From assembly GCA_009792885.1 (NCBI GenBank), contig WMCF01000031.1:1775437-1839436 (forward strand): a stretch of DNA of 64,000 nt. The letters are read 5' to 3'. Below are positions 25,095 to 38,100 of this stretch, piece after piece; position 1 is the first letter of the stretch, and each line of letters begins with the position of its first letter. The notes under the pieces are model-generated. The model searched no databases, was not told the origin of the DNA, and saw only the letters and a list, made by a program, of their open reading frames with translations. Made by a program: the position numbers and the translations under genes. Origin of the DNA: Eremophila alpestris peregrina. Its lineage: Eukaryota > Chordata > Aves > Passeriformes > Alaudidae.

Positions 25095-26056
25095 TCTTTA
25101 CCTCATAGGGCCTTTATTAAGATTCCTAATAATTTGTGGGTATGTAATGGAAATATCTGAGATGCCTGTCAGCTACATTATGTGGTTTTTCCTAATGATG
25201 GGAAGCCCGAGATCAGAGCAGACTATGGGGTGTGTTACCCTGCAAGGACCAGGCTTTAGGGATGAGTGTTAAAAAAACCCAAACAAAAGAGCTGTTTCTA
25301 TTCCCTCTCAGTTGCTCAAGGCTGTAGTTTCTGGCTCCTGAGGGCAGGTGTGAACTGGTGCATCATGGCACCTCTGGCTGTACCGTGGCTCAGGGAAGGG
25401 CAGTCACTGGGAGGAATAAGTGCAGCTGGCCCAGGCTCCCCATGTAGATTTGCAGCTTCCCAGGCTACTGGAGGCTCTAACGGGTACAGAGAGGGCTCCT
25501 TTGGAGTGAGCAAGGCCCTTCAGATGACAGCAGTCAGTCCAGACAAAATTGGTCCTTGTTGAGAAGCAGCAGGAGGCAGCTGGAAGGTAAGGGCAGGACA
25601 GGCTGGAGCTGCTCCACAGAGCTCTCCAGCAGCACAGGAGCTTCCCAGCACATGAATTCATTCCCTCTCTTGGCACACTTGGCTGGTCTGGGAACGATTA
25701 CCTGTAAAAGGAGCTCTTTCACCACCGTAGCTGTTCACTGCAAGGCTGGGCTCTGCCTGGTCTGCTGCCAGCCAGCAGAGAAAGGCTCCAGCTGATCCCT
25801 GGGGAGCTGGGCTGCCTGCTCCCTGCTTTGCAAAACAACAACAAAACGGCCTTCGAGGAAGATGCAGTGGGGGAATGTGCTCTCTAGAAAACAAAGCCAC
25901 ATTAACCAGCCTCAACAAAGCAGCAGTTTTCTCTGCCAGTGGAAGGGCAGGCTGGTGCCTTCCCTGCCCAGGACAGACTGTCTTTCGGGCTCTCTGGGGC
26001 CACGTGGGAGGCTCCTGTTTGTGCTGTGCTGCCCCAGTGCTGGGCTCCCCATGCTG
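25095..26056 (-). other. PPIL2: PPIL2 3' UTR (inferred)
   Basis: This is the sequence downstream of the PPIL2 stop on the minus strand. Its extent is set by the first canonical poly(A) hexamer met at 25113-25118. Scanning 25,118-26,056 showed no earlier AATAAA or ATTAAA on this strand. A weaker ATTAAA follows at about 24,828-24,833. Length is therefore about 0.95 kb if the first signal is used. No transcript evidence is available. Confidence 0.45.
25113..25118 (-). terminator. PPIL2: candidate PPIL2 poly(A) signal
   Basis: TTTATT on the + strand is AATAAA on the minus strand, about 940 bases after the PPIL2 stop. The downstream GU-rich element is not strong, so confidence is moderate. Confidence 0.4.
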
Positions 26057-26150
26057 CTACCAGGAGCTGAAGTCCCCGAAGCCTGTGCTCTTCTTCTCTT
26101 TCTTCACAGCTGTGCTGGTCGAGGGCCCCTCGTCCTCTGCGCTGCGCTTC
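26057..26150 (-). CDS. PPIL2: PPIL2 last coding exon (C-terminus)
   Basis: The acceptor on the minus strand is ggccacag before 26150. The first base completes an Ala codon. The exon encodes KRSAEDEGPSTSTAVKKEKK, then STGFGDFSSW and a TAG stop (26057-26059). The GFGDFSSW ending is the hallmark PPIL2 C-terminus. Confidence 0.95.
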
Positions 26151-29100
26151 CTGTGGCCAGAATGAAAACAGCTCTCAGGGAGTCTTTACTGCCAGTGGCA
26201 CCAGGGCAGCTCAGATGCCTGTTCTGCCTGTTTTCTCCCAGCACCAGCCATACTGGAGCCAGCCCATCCCTTGTCAAATAGACAGCAGTGCAAGCTCCAT
26301 GCCAGCATGGGGACTGCAGGGGTTGGGGGTCTTTGGCATGCCCAAAAAGAGGGAGAAGGAGTCCATGAGGATGGTTTGGATCAGGCTTTGAACACTCCCA
26401 GGAATGTGTTCAAAGCACAGAAAGTTCTCCAGGTTGGAGCTGAAGATTTAACAGCTGCACCTTTTTAGCATGGTCAGGAGAACATGAGCCATGAGTTCTC
26501 CCCACGCCTTCTCACCTGCACTTGTGGCAGCAAAAGGATTTATGGGGAACTAGGTATAAAGCAGCTGGGAGAGCTCTTCTGGTCCTTCCTGTTTCCTGAG
26601 CCCAGCCTAATGCAGTTGCTGGTGTTATTACCAGCCTCTGTTGAGCAGAGCTTGGCCAGCTCACGTGCTGTGGTTTTTAGTCAGATATCAGCAGCTGATA
26701 GGGAGAACACAGGACCCTAAATCTGCCAGAACAGGCTACAATGACTGAAGGTCCTTTCTATACTAGCTGGTCTTTTGCACAAAGCCACAACTGCTGGATT
26801 TCCTCAGTAAATAAGAGTGCAGCAGTTTTAAGCTGCACGTAGTATTTTAAGGGACACACAATATTCTGCAACTGGAAAATTTTACTGACACACTGAACTG
26901 ACCTGCCTGAGCTAGCATATTTCTGTTCTCACAGTTATGCAAATGCCTGTAAGTCACAGAGGCACACACAAGCTGATTAAATGGCTGCCCAGATCTGTAT
27001 ATGCATAAATACAGGCCTTTATGTAGCAGACAGACAGCAGCATTTTTGCAAATGCTTTTAGAGAAGTCTGCTAAAAATCAAGTGGAAGGCATTTATTTTA
27101 ATTTTTCCAAAACACATGCTAAGCTGCTGCTCTGCCAGGATTCTGTGCAGTCCTTAGGAAAGAAAGCAGTGCTGACAGGGGTACAAAGGGTGTCTGGGAG
27201 AGGGTGCTTTAGGATAAGCCTGTCCAACCAGCCAGGTACCCTGGAGCTACCCAGCTGCCCTGTCCTCCCACAGCAAGCCTGGGAACCTGCTCCCCTTTCC
27301 AGCCATTTCAGCTGTGCTGGTGCAGCTGTTTGTGTGGCTGAACAGGGAGGGAACCAGAGCAGCAAACAGAGGGGGGCCTGGGGCAGATACTTAGTGCAGG
27401 GCAGAAGTTGCTAAAAGAGAAACATCTGTGGGACTATGGCCTTCAGAAATAGCTGCAGAAAAGGAAGAGGATAAAAGATGGTATAGGAAGTAACACAGTA
27501 CAGTTCCTCAAAGACTTCTGAGTTCTGGAAATGTATCTACAGTTCTGAAGTCAGCAAATGCTTTTAAAACCAACTTGGTCACGTTCAAGGGCTAAAAGAG
27601 AAGCTCAGTTAATGTGTGACCTTGAAAAACAACAGGAGTGAACTCCTGACTGTTAGGACTACATGAGGGTGTCTTTGCTGGCCCAAACCAAACATCTGAG
27701 CAATGGCACTGGCCAGGGCCAGCATCCAGCAGGAAAAGCACCTAAAATATTCAGAAGGATAGGGAACTCACGCTGCAGCCATGTTGATGTATTTTCCAAT
27801 CCCCTGCCGGTAAGTTTTAGGAGTCTGAACCTCTTTCTTTGGTGGAACAACTTCAGCTTTTATTTTGGCTGCTTCTTCTTCCTGCTGGAACTTCTCTCTT
27901 TCAGCAGCGACCTGTGGGAAGCAAAGGGTGCAATCTGTTGCAAGAGATAGGGCAGAATAAGGAGAAAATGTCTACAATTCTTTGAAGCATTAAAGCACTC
28001 TAAACCAGCAATCAGCACTGCTGAGATTACAGGGCAGGCTTCAGGAGACAGCCCTCAAGGGCCACTAGAAACAGGCTGTCTGCAGCCATTATAGCAAGAC
28101 TCCTTCTCACCACAGCTACTGGGGACATTTGATAGGAAATCATCTGAAGCCTGATGGACTGGGAGCTGTGCCAGACTCAGGTACAAGAGTGACACTCCAC
28201 TGAAAGAGCAACCGGGATCCTGGCAAAAAGGCAATGTTGAATGGCAGCTGCTTAATCTTAGCTGGCAGCCAGATGGGCCAGGGGACTGCCCATGTGCAAA
28301 GAAAAGGCATTAAGTTTCAAAGCTCTCCCCAGAAAAGTTTTGGCCTTTGAAAAAAACCCTCAACCAACCAAGCAACCTCACCTGTGCATCTGCCTCTTCA
28401 TAGGGATCAACAAAAACGGTTGTTGTCTCAATTCTTATTTCCTCCTGGAAGCAGAAGAGAAAAGCAGTAATTCCATCTGCTGATTAAGTTGTGCCACTCC
28501 CCCTGTTTTGGTTTCAAGTGTCAGCAGAGTGACCAGCACTGCCATGTGAGGCCACTGCCCCCAGTGCTTCACACACACCTTGGGACGGTCTGTTTTTGGG
28601 TCACTTTCCACATTCTCCATAGCAGTCAGAGTTTCAAAGCCACCAACCACCCTAAAAGAGGCAGGACATGTTATCCAGTTGTCACAACATACTCAAAATA
28701 TTCCTACACCCTTATCTTTAATATATCTCATTTATGCCCATTACTCTAGCAGATTTTTAAATCATCATGTCTGGGGAGAGGGGAATCAGCAAACTGTGTT
28801 TGGAAGACCTCAGATAATGTCATTCAGTGTGGAAGATAAGAATGTTTTTCTCAAATATGGGATTTAAATTTAAAATTAAACAGAACACGGAAAAGTCCAA
28901 CACTCAGAGGCAATGCAAAGCCCAAAGCCTGGAAGCCACACAAACCAGCCAGATGAAGAACAAGTCTTTTCTTCTTCTTTGTTTTTAAATTGCATATGAG
29001 ACCTAAGAGTGTTATCAGGAAGAGAATGGTAACTACAGCTGCACAGCAGTGGCAGAGCTGTCTGCACTAACACCACTAACACCGAAAGCACAGGATTCCT

Positions 29101-32100
29101 CCAGAAGAACACCATGACTGTGAGCTCATGAGAGCTCTGGGAAGGCAGCAGAGCATCAAGTCACAGCCACAGGGAAAGGCCAGGACACTTCTCAAAGCAA
29201 TTTTCACCTAGAAAGGCCTTAGATCTCTGCATTCTCACTTTTCAAGTCAATATATCCAAACACTTGCTTGAAAATGTTTAAGGCTGAAGGCTTTCTGGAC
29301 TGCTGCATGTTTATTTTCAAAAAAAGAGCGTGGAACAATGGGAATGTTCTAGAAAAGCATATTTAGAAAGGACAAATGGGGAAACCCAGATAATTATAAA
29401 CCTGTCATCCTGTCATTTATCCCAGCAAAATAATGGAATAGCGGAGACAGGACATGATTAAGAAAGAAAGGAAATAAGTAACAGCAATCAACAAGGTTTT
29501 GTGGAAAACAGTGTCTGTCAAACAACCTTCTATCTTTGAGACAACAGATGTGGTTCACAGGGATAACAGTGTCCATGGAACAGACTGCTGGAAGGCGGCT
29601 GATATTTTGATTGAGGAACCAGAATGATATAAAGTGAATACAGTGAACATTAAATAAAAAGTTGGCTGACAGGTGTCAAAATCTAATTTTAAACAGGAAC
29701 CACTGAGTCAATGTGTTTTCAGAGGGGTCCTGCTGGGATCAGCTCTTGGTCCCAGGCTATTCAACGCTTCTATCCACCTCATCATCCACAATCAAATTTG
29801 AAAACAGCTATTCTTAGAAGAGCAGTAAATAAAGAGGAAGACAGGCTGTTGATGCCAAGTGATCCAGATCCATTAGCAAAGGAGCCTGTAGCTGGACAAC
29901 ATCTGTTTTAATAGAGCCAAGCCACATGGCCAGGAACCAAAAATACAGCCCATATTAACAGCTGTGGGACAATGAGAAGCAGAAATAATTCTCAAAAACA
30001 CTGCTCCAGGAGCCAAGGGAGTTTGGGGCCAGGAGATCAGAAGAAGGGGCAAGGAATTGGCCACTGAGGGCTGCCCATGGGACAGGACAAGCCAAGAGCC
30101 AGCAATCCCCCAGCTTCCACAGCAGGGCAACTGTTCTGAGACCTGATTGTTACTGGGACTACAGCACCAGCACAGGTAGGGTGGCAAGGGATGGGCAGAT
30201 AAAGTGGAGGAAAATCTAATTAAATGAAGCTGGTGGGGAAAAAGGATACCAAGCTGGTGGAATATGTAGAGCATTTTATCACCTAACTCTGCTTTCATAT
30301 CAAAGAAATAAGCCTTGACCTAAACACTCTTGATATTCAGTCACCTTCATACCCTTTACACTCTCATGGCAGGGTATTTCCCCCTCAAAGGCATCTGTCC
30401 AGTCCCAGCATGGCAGAGTGTGCCCAGCCAGCAGCAGGAGAGGCCTCTGACCCTCAGCTCCATGGTCTCAGCTGATCCAAAGCAGAAGTACACTTTCCAC
30501 AGCACTCCCCAGTGCCCTCAGTGCCCCCCCGTGGGCTGGCACAGGCTGGAAGCACAACCAAAAGGACAGACCCCAGCACAGAGAGTGCCCTGAGACAGAG
30601 AAGGAAGGGGCTCTCACACCTGCCCTAGCACAGCTGTGCTTGCTCATGTTTCAGTGCTGCTCCAAGCTTTATTCCCCAAGGGCCTGCTGATATTCTGTAA
30701 TCAGGCTGTGACTTTTAGGTGCAATTAAAAGCTGTGGATGCAGGCTGGAACAGCCTCAGTCATTTGTGACAGGGGGAGGCTGCACAAGGCCTGAGGACCC
30801 TGTATGAACTTTGGAAAGTTCATAACAAAAACTCAATTTTAAAATCCCTCTCCAGGCCAGTATCACATTCACTTCTAATACTGGTGATTAACACCCTGCC
30901 CAAGATATAGTTGCTGTATTTTAACTGCCCCAAAGGAAACTTCTGATTTAATATTGGAGGATTTTCTAGCCAACAGCTCACTCATTATCTGCTTGTATGC
31001 TTTCATTTAATTAGGTTTCTGATATTTTGAAATGGCCAGATCAGCTGTGCACTGGCAATCTCAGCTGAGTAATCCCTTAGCCCATAGCTAGACCTCCCAC
31101 AATATTAGCCCTAATGCATTTTACTGATGTTACCAGATCTTCAGTTGCTCTGCTAATTAAACTTTATTGGTAATATTTTGTCACTTGTACATTTTGAAAG
31201 GCTGTGATAGACAAGGCATTCACAGGTCATCAGTAAATGACCTAAATATTCTATTTTGACATGATTGTAAAGGGCTAAAGGGGAAAAAGACAAAGTTGCT
31301 ATGCCTGCAGAGCATGTAATTCTTTTTTCTTCTTCACTTCTTGTCTCTCAAATAGAAAATTGCTTCATTTTCTCTCCCTTGAATTCTCCAACATTTTGCA
31401 CAGAGTATCTCTGTGTATTACACTGTCAGCACAGTCAGCTCTCAATATATGGTTTTGTCTTTTATAAAGACACTGTGGCAATAATGATAAAAAATAAAAA
31501 CTAATTTGAATACAAACCACCAGCTCAGAGGAGAGAGCTCTGACCAGAGGGACAGGAAATAATTTACAAGTCACTTCTGTTCAGGGAGCATTTGGGAGCT
31601 TTGTCAAGGTCAGGCCTGAGTGAGGCTGGTATCTCACCACTAAAAATGAACATCCAAAAAGGACAAGATCTGATTGCAAACATCACCCATCCAGTAAAAA
31701 CTGAACTACACACTAACCTGGCAATCAGAGCTGGATGCAAAACAAAGTGAATATTCCAAACTGTAAAGGCTTTTGCAAGCTTTCCTCTGATCTAAGAGAC
31801 ACAAGGTACACGCAGGCCCCTGGAACATTACATGTTGTTATTGTCAAATCTCATGATGTTACATTGCAGCACTAAAATCAGCTTGATGAGATATAATGTG
31901 TCAAAGCTCATGCACTGGCATCCCTCACAGCAACTGTTCCTCACAGAATGAGGAAACCAACACACCAGAGAAGTTTTTGGGATTCTTTGCCTGCCCAAGA
32001 ACAAGTATTTTGGGCCAAGAAAAAAGCTCATACAAATTATATGTAGAAAAGACCATCAGATCAGTACATAAAAACATTTTTCAAATCCTCTAAAGAGTGA

Positions 32101-35100
32101 GCCACTACTTAATATTATTCTAAGATTCAAGGAAATCTGTAGATAATTTTCAGTAAAAGAAAATGCAGATTCCAGAAGTGCAGACTCACATCCCTTTATA
32201 CTCTTTACCCGTGCTAAAGCTGTGACACAGACAGTGACAGTTCACTCTGTGCTGTCTGGTCTCGTGCAATGTCACTTCTGCCAAGCTGGGAGCCAGCATG
32301 GAAGGGAAGGGAGAGGGTATAAACAAATTTAACCTTTTCCCCTGCTTCTGGCTCTATTCCTTTCATAAGGTGTCATACATGCTTTGTCCTAAACTGAGTG
32401 AGGCTTAAAAAGGTGTTCAGATGACACCCTACAGTGAAAAGGGTGACACTTGGAAGACACCATTCATATCAGAACAACCAGTGAAACTGAGAGTTTGCTT
32501 TGTGCTTCCAGTAGATGTTGAACAGAGAAATTATGATCTCAACTATATATTTAGCTCAGCAACCCTGAGACAGCTTGTATTTTTAGAGGAGCTTGATAAA
32601 TGTTGCATTACATTTAAGCATGAACGACAAGGCAGGTACATTTAGGGTATTTTTTCTTCTGTTAGCATAGGAATGAAAACAAAAATGTGCCCTTACTTGT
32701 GCAATTCTGTGTTCTTGAAAGCTGGCTAAGTTAGCAGCTTTGCATTGCACATTTAGATGTGTTATTAAAATCTTACTTCCTGTTAAGGCTCCTTTATGTA
32801 AACTAGTAACCTTGCTCCATACCCACTGCCAATGCCTTTGCATGATGCAGAAGTGAAATATCTGGAGCAGGCCCTGTCCATTTGCAATATGCCAATGAAA
32901 ATCTCACTGTACATCAGTTAGTGCCGCCCCAAAGAAAACTGCATCTCCCCTGCAGGCCCAGAGACATTCACACATGAACCTATTTCTCATAATTTGTTTG
33001 GAAGAATTATAGGAATGAAGCCTTCTGCAAGGCTGGGGATGGCAGTGGGCCAGCATGATGGAGTTTCCTGGTCAGAAAATGATGCAAGTACAATGTCTGG
33101 ACTTTATAACAAAAAAAAGCTTTAAACTACAAACAGAAACCAGAAAGAAAAATTGCTCTTTTGTAAACACATTCAGGCCTGAAGGTTATTTTTATAAAAA
33201 GGAGAACATACATTTATACACACACACACACAGAGAACAACACATTGCACAAACACGCACACTCAGGACAAAATGTTTTCTGTGAATACACCCAATCTGC
33301 AGTGGAGTGAGCAATTTAAATGTGCAACAAGGATGCAGCCAAAACACCTCCATCTCTCTGCTAGATAAGGGCTTAATCTAGCAGGCCAGACAGGGTAATA
33401 AAGGGTGCTGAAAAAAATCAAACAACTTGGAAAAAAGCTTATTGAAACTAGACTGAACAGATGAACCTGGCACAAAAGGACTTCCCTGCCTTGGCACAGG
33501 CCCCTCTTCAGAGATCATACAACAGTTTTGGAAATGACAGCAGCCCTCATGCAGCTCCAACAGCCCAGTGTGCTGCAGGACACCACAGCCATGGCTTCCA
33601 CAGGGAGGCCTGGCTCCTTCCCCACCTTGCTCTTTGCTCTATCCCAGTGTCTGGGAGCAGACTCTGCACTGCAAAATGAGGTCAGTCTCCCTACATGGAA
33701 TCAGCTACTCTGCTGTCACACAATTCCTCTGATCTTCAGATGTACTAAAGCAGAAGAGCCACAAGAACATGAGTTTTCCAGCTCAGAAGCAACTGGGATT
33801 CACTGATTTAAATCATAGAGGGGATGTTGCAAGTGCAAACAGACACCGTGTTATATAACAGTACCTGGGTAACTGAAAATGCCTGGTAGTTGCTTTATGT
33901 AGCTAATTACTTTAGAGGACAAGAGTTACCTTCATTGCCCCAGTGCAGTAGAAAGCATTAAACAGGTTAAGGAATGCTTAATACAGAGGGAACAACTCTC
34001 TTCCACAAAAGCATCTGGCAAGGGGAGGAGGGAAGAAAGGAATAAGCTGAGTGCATGTCAGCTACTGACTGATGCCTCCAGTCTGACCAAGCCTGAGGTT
34101 TCCCAAACCACCTTGTTCATTATTTCTGGGAACAAGAGAATTGAAGAATGAGCAGCAGGAACCTCGAGAGACAGTCAAAGTTATGCATGTAAGCAGATAT
34201 GTACAGACTCATCCAAAAGAGAAAACTCTCCTTGACATACTCATCTCCTGTCTCAGTTGCCACTTTCTTTTCTCAGCTCTTGACAAACACAAGTGATGCT
34301 CTAATAAAACACACAGAACTGCTGTACAGATCATTTCCACCTTTGCCACTCTGACCACAACACTTTTCTCTCTGCTCCCTTATTGCCCCTTGTTTATCAC
34401 ATCACATATCTGCAACATGGCCTCATTTTCAAGCCCACCATGATCTGCTTGTCCTAAATCTCACCCAAAATTCTGAAAGCATTTTTTTCCTTCTCTTGAT
34501 CACTTTCCGCTATTATTTTAAACATTCACTTTTTAATGTGTGCCTTTAGCTTTGGAACAGGCTCCCAAAAAACATCAATGAAGCAATTTTGTTTTTTCCT
34601 GAGGCTTTATTTTTCCAAAGGTGGTGGAAGGTAGGTTAAAATGGGTCACTGTCACAACTTCCCTGTATCTATATGCAATCCCTTTTCTACTTATACAGCT
34701 CTCAGGGACAGAGATTATGTTTCTATTTCTGTTTATAAAATGTGCCAGGTCTCTGATCCACAGGAGCTGTGAACCATTGCAACAGAAAACACAATAACAG
34801 CATGGATGGGATATGCTTGCACCTAAATTTCATAAAGCACACCAAAGAGGAACTTGAGCCTCTCTGCTGTTTAGGCTGGATGTTCCTGCAGGTCACAGCA
34901 CTGCTTGGAGCAGGGGCAGGAGGGAGATCCCAGGCCCAGAGCCCAGGACCCTCTGCAGGCAGCAGCCCCCTGCCAATACTTCTCATCCCCCCTGTGCACA
35001 GCAAAGGCAGTTGGTTTACATTATCTCACTTTCTAAATTAAACCCCTTACCAGCAAGCTAAAAGCCCACAAAAGCCACCAGTTGGTTTTCATGTTAATTA

Positions 35101-38100
35101 CATCATTCTCTAAGTCAGAAGAAATAGTAATTACTAGAAATGGTAATTACTAATTTAATCTAGGCAGCTCTGTTGGAGCAGGAAATCCATGCAGCCTGCA
35201 ACACACCTCCAAGTGAAGGCATTCTTCTCTCACTCTGTTTATGCTCCCCAGCCATGCCAGATTATCAGCTTCCTTTGCATCCTCATCACTGCCACGGTGG
35301 GCAGCACAATCATCCTGAGCCCTTCCCTGTCCTCCAGCCACACCTCTTTCCTGAGATGTGAGAGCTGCAGTGCACCAAGGCAGACAAATGTCACCTCTTC
35401 ACTGTCCCACTGCCCAGCTGTGGGCATTCATAGATTCTCCTACATAAAAAACTGGTTTTCAAACCAGTAGGGACATGAACGAGATGCATTTCCAGAGAGG
35501 GAACTTTTCAATGTTGCATCCCACACAGGACCAAAGAAACAAAGAAAGGAGTAGGGAATGGTTGCCCTTTCACTTTATTTTGTTCTCCAAAGTAAGCCTG
35601 CTGAAAAGTTCTATACAAATTACAAACAGGTCAAACTGTGCTCCCCAAGATACCTGTGTGGCACTAACATGAACCAGAGTCACACCAGAGTAGCTGATAG
35701 CACAGTTCAGATCAGAGCATTTAGGTTTTTATATTAACTGAAACAAGTAATCCTCAAATCTATATGAAAGTCACTACAGGCCAGTGAGCATCCAGTTCAC
35801 AATACAATTGAACACTGATGGAAACAAAGAATCCTGATATCATGGGTTCATTCTGCTCTTAAACCTAGATATTGTTCCCAGATATTATTGTGCTATGATC
35901 AGCTCAGATATAGTCACCAAATCCTGGAATCACCCAGCATCTAAAACAGCAAACTGAAGTTGAAGTTTTACTAGATGTACAATCTCTGTCATCTTCTGGC
36001 TCTTATGACTTTTAAAAACAATGCAGGTAAAAACAGCTCATGGATTTTGATGACAAAATATAGATCTTAAGAGCTACACACATCAACCTTTTATTATTAA
36101 ATTTGTAGATAAATTCAATTATTCAATAATTCAATTTCTAGATTAATACAGACTGGGATACATATATCCCAGCATCTTAATCTTTACCTTCTTTGAATTA
36201 ATTTATATGCAAGACAGATCAGAGTAAAATTTCCCTGCTCTGTGTTTATATGAAGATGTCACTCAGTTTTCTTGCAGGAAGCCAAATATGATTCTAAACC
36301 AACACTTTTTATAAACTTTTTCCATTGTATTTCAGCTAAAAATATAAGCAGCACCACTTCTTCACTCTAGCACCTAAGCTCAGATCTCTGTTACAGTAAA
36401 AACAGTTCACAAATTAAGACAGTCTTTGCTAAAACTGCAAAAATCTCTGCTATAAATGCTTAATCAGATTTACCTGGACTAAGTAATTCCTCTCTGAAGG
36501 GCAACATACACTGTGAAACACCACCTGAGCTATTGTGCTCACAAGGTACTTGGGATACTCAGCACAGTGTGAAGGTTTTGGGGAGCAGCCTCCCTGCACC
36601 ACAGAGAGCTCAGCTTCTCTCCAAATTCTTTGCTGGTGAATCCTGGTAAAACTGGGGCACACTGGGGAAACACAGCAGAGACACTGGAGGCCCACACAGG
36701 ATGCTCACTGAGGCCAGGCTGCAGCCAGAACTGAAGAGCAGGCACATTTTCAGCTGAGCTGGCCTAACACAGCCTTTATTTGATGAGGTGGCCAGCTCAG
36801 GTTAACAGCATTACTGTAGGGGATTTGAAGGGGTTTTTGCAAGGTGGACTCAAATTGTAGCTTAAGTGAAATAGTCCTAAGATCTGGATAAGGTAGCTCC
36901 TCCAAGAATGTACCAACTCAGCTTTTAGTATTAGAATTTGCTTTATTTATCTGCTTTCACAAAAGGACAAGGGAACTTTGAATTTTTCTAGGACAAAGCT
37001 GAGAAAGAAAAGATAAATACATTTCCAAGAGTGCAATTATTGAAGAATCAGTATTGGAACTAACAGCACTAAAATGAAGTGCCATTAAAATGAAGCAGTT
37101 TCTGCCTCAAAACCTTGCAGGCAGGGAAGATGGATTAAATATATCACTTTCACTGTACAGCACAATTGCCTGACATTCAATCAAAGTAAACAGCACATGG
37201 TTCTATTTTCCATTGCTGACTTCCAAATCAATAAAACCCTGAAAATAATAAACCCCCAAATCTACAAGTAAAAAAGATTGTGAGAGTCTCAGGAACTCCC
37301 AGTGCAGCAGGCAAGCAACATTCCCACTGCTGCCATGCACAAGGGATGTGTGAGAACAACTCTGCTTCACTTGGTAAATACCAAGTGCCTGCAGCAGAGG
37401 AAGCAAAGAGCAAACCATAACAAAGATTTTGTACCTTCCTCTTCAATAAATACCTTAATCTTTATCATGTGAAGACTTCACTGGAAAAGACTTTCAGAAG
37501 AGACTTCTTTATAAGGAATGAAGTTCTCTCACTGTCTGGGCACTGGTAGTATCTTTATATGTGTGTGCATAAATATACTGATTTTATACCAGTGATAATC
37601 GTCAGGAAGAAAGGAAGAGCAAAATAAAAAAGAATAAGAAGGGCCAAAAGACCTTATCTATGCAGAAGCTCTATGCCATGATGAAAAGCAGTCCTGTCAT
37701 GACTAATTTTTCAGCTGATGGCTCAGAAGAGGATGAAAGCAGTATTGAAGAGCTAATCTCTTGTGTCCCAGCAATTAACATGCACAAATATTAACATGGT
37801 TCATTACACGACGATGATTACTTTGCTCATGACTCCTGGAGGGCCACCCACAGAAGGGAAGTGACAGAGGCAACTGGCAGGGATGGAAGGAGGGCAAAAA
37901 GGCAGGGTGTGCTGACTGGCATGGGTGCAGTGCTGCCCACCTACTCATGAGCAGGGGAACTGGATTGTGAGCTGGGGTTTCACTCCAGTTCAATTACAAG
38001 AGCCACTAGATTCTTCTCTTTAGGCTTCAGACACATAAGGGAGAATGTCTGCTATGCTGCTTCCCAAAATATCCTTCACTTACCTTCCAAAAACCGTGTG

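Larger units (their letters stand above)
28652..38083 (-). other. PPIL2: PPIL2 intron, 9.4 kb, with ancient repeats
   Basis: A large intron with no coding exon recognised on either strand. It holds an ancient CR1 relic (about 29,300-30,290), a short CA repeat (33218-33232), a probable ancient retroelement relic (34,240-34,800) and a homeodomain-type inverted repeat (35125-35152). The rest is unique AT-rich sequence in which I see nothing specific. Confidence 0.75.
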
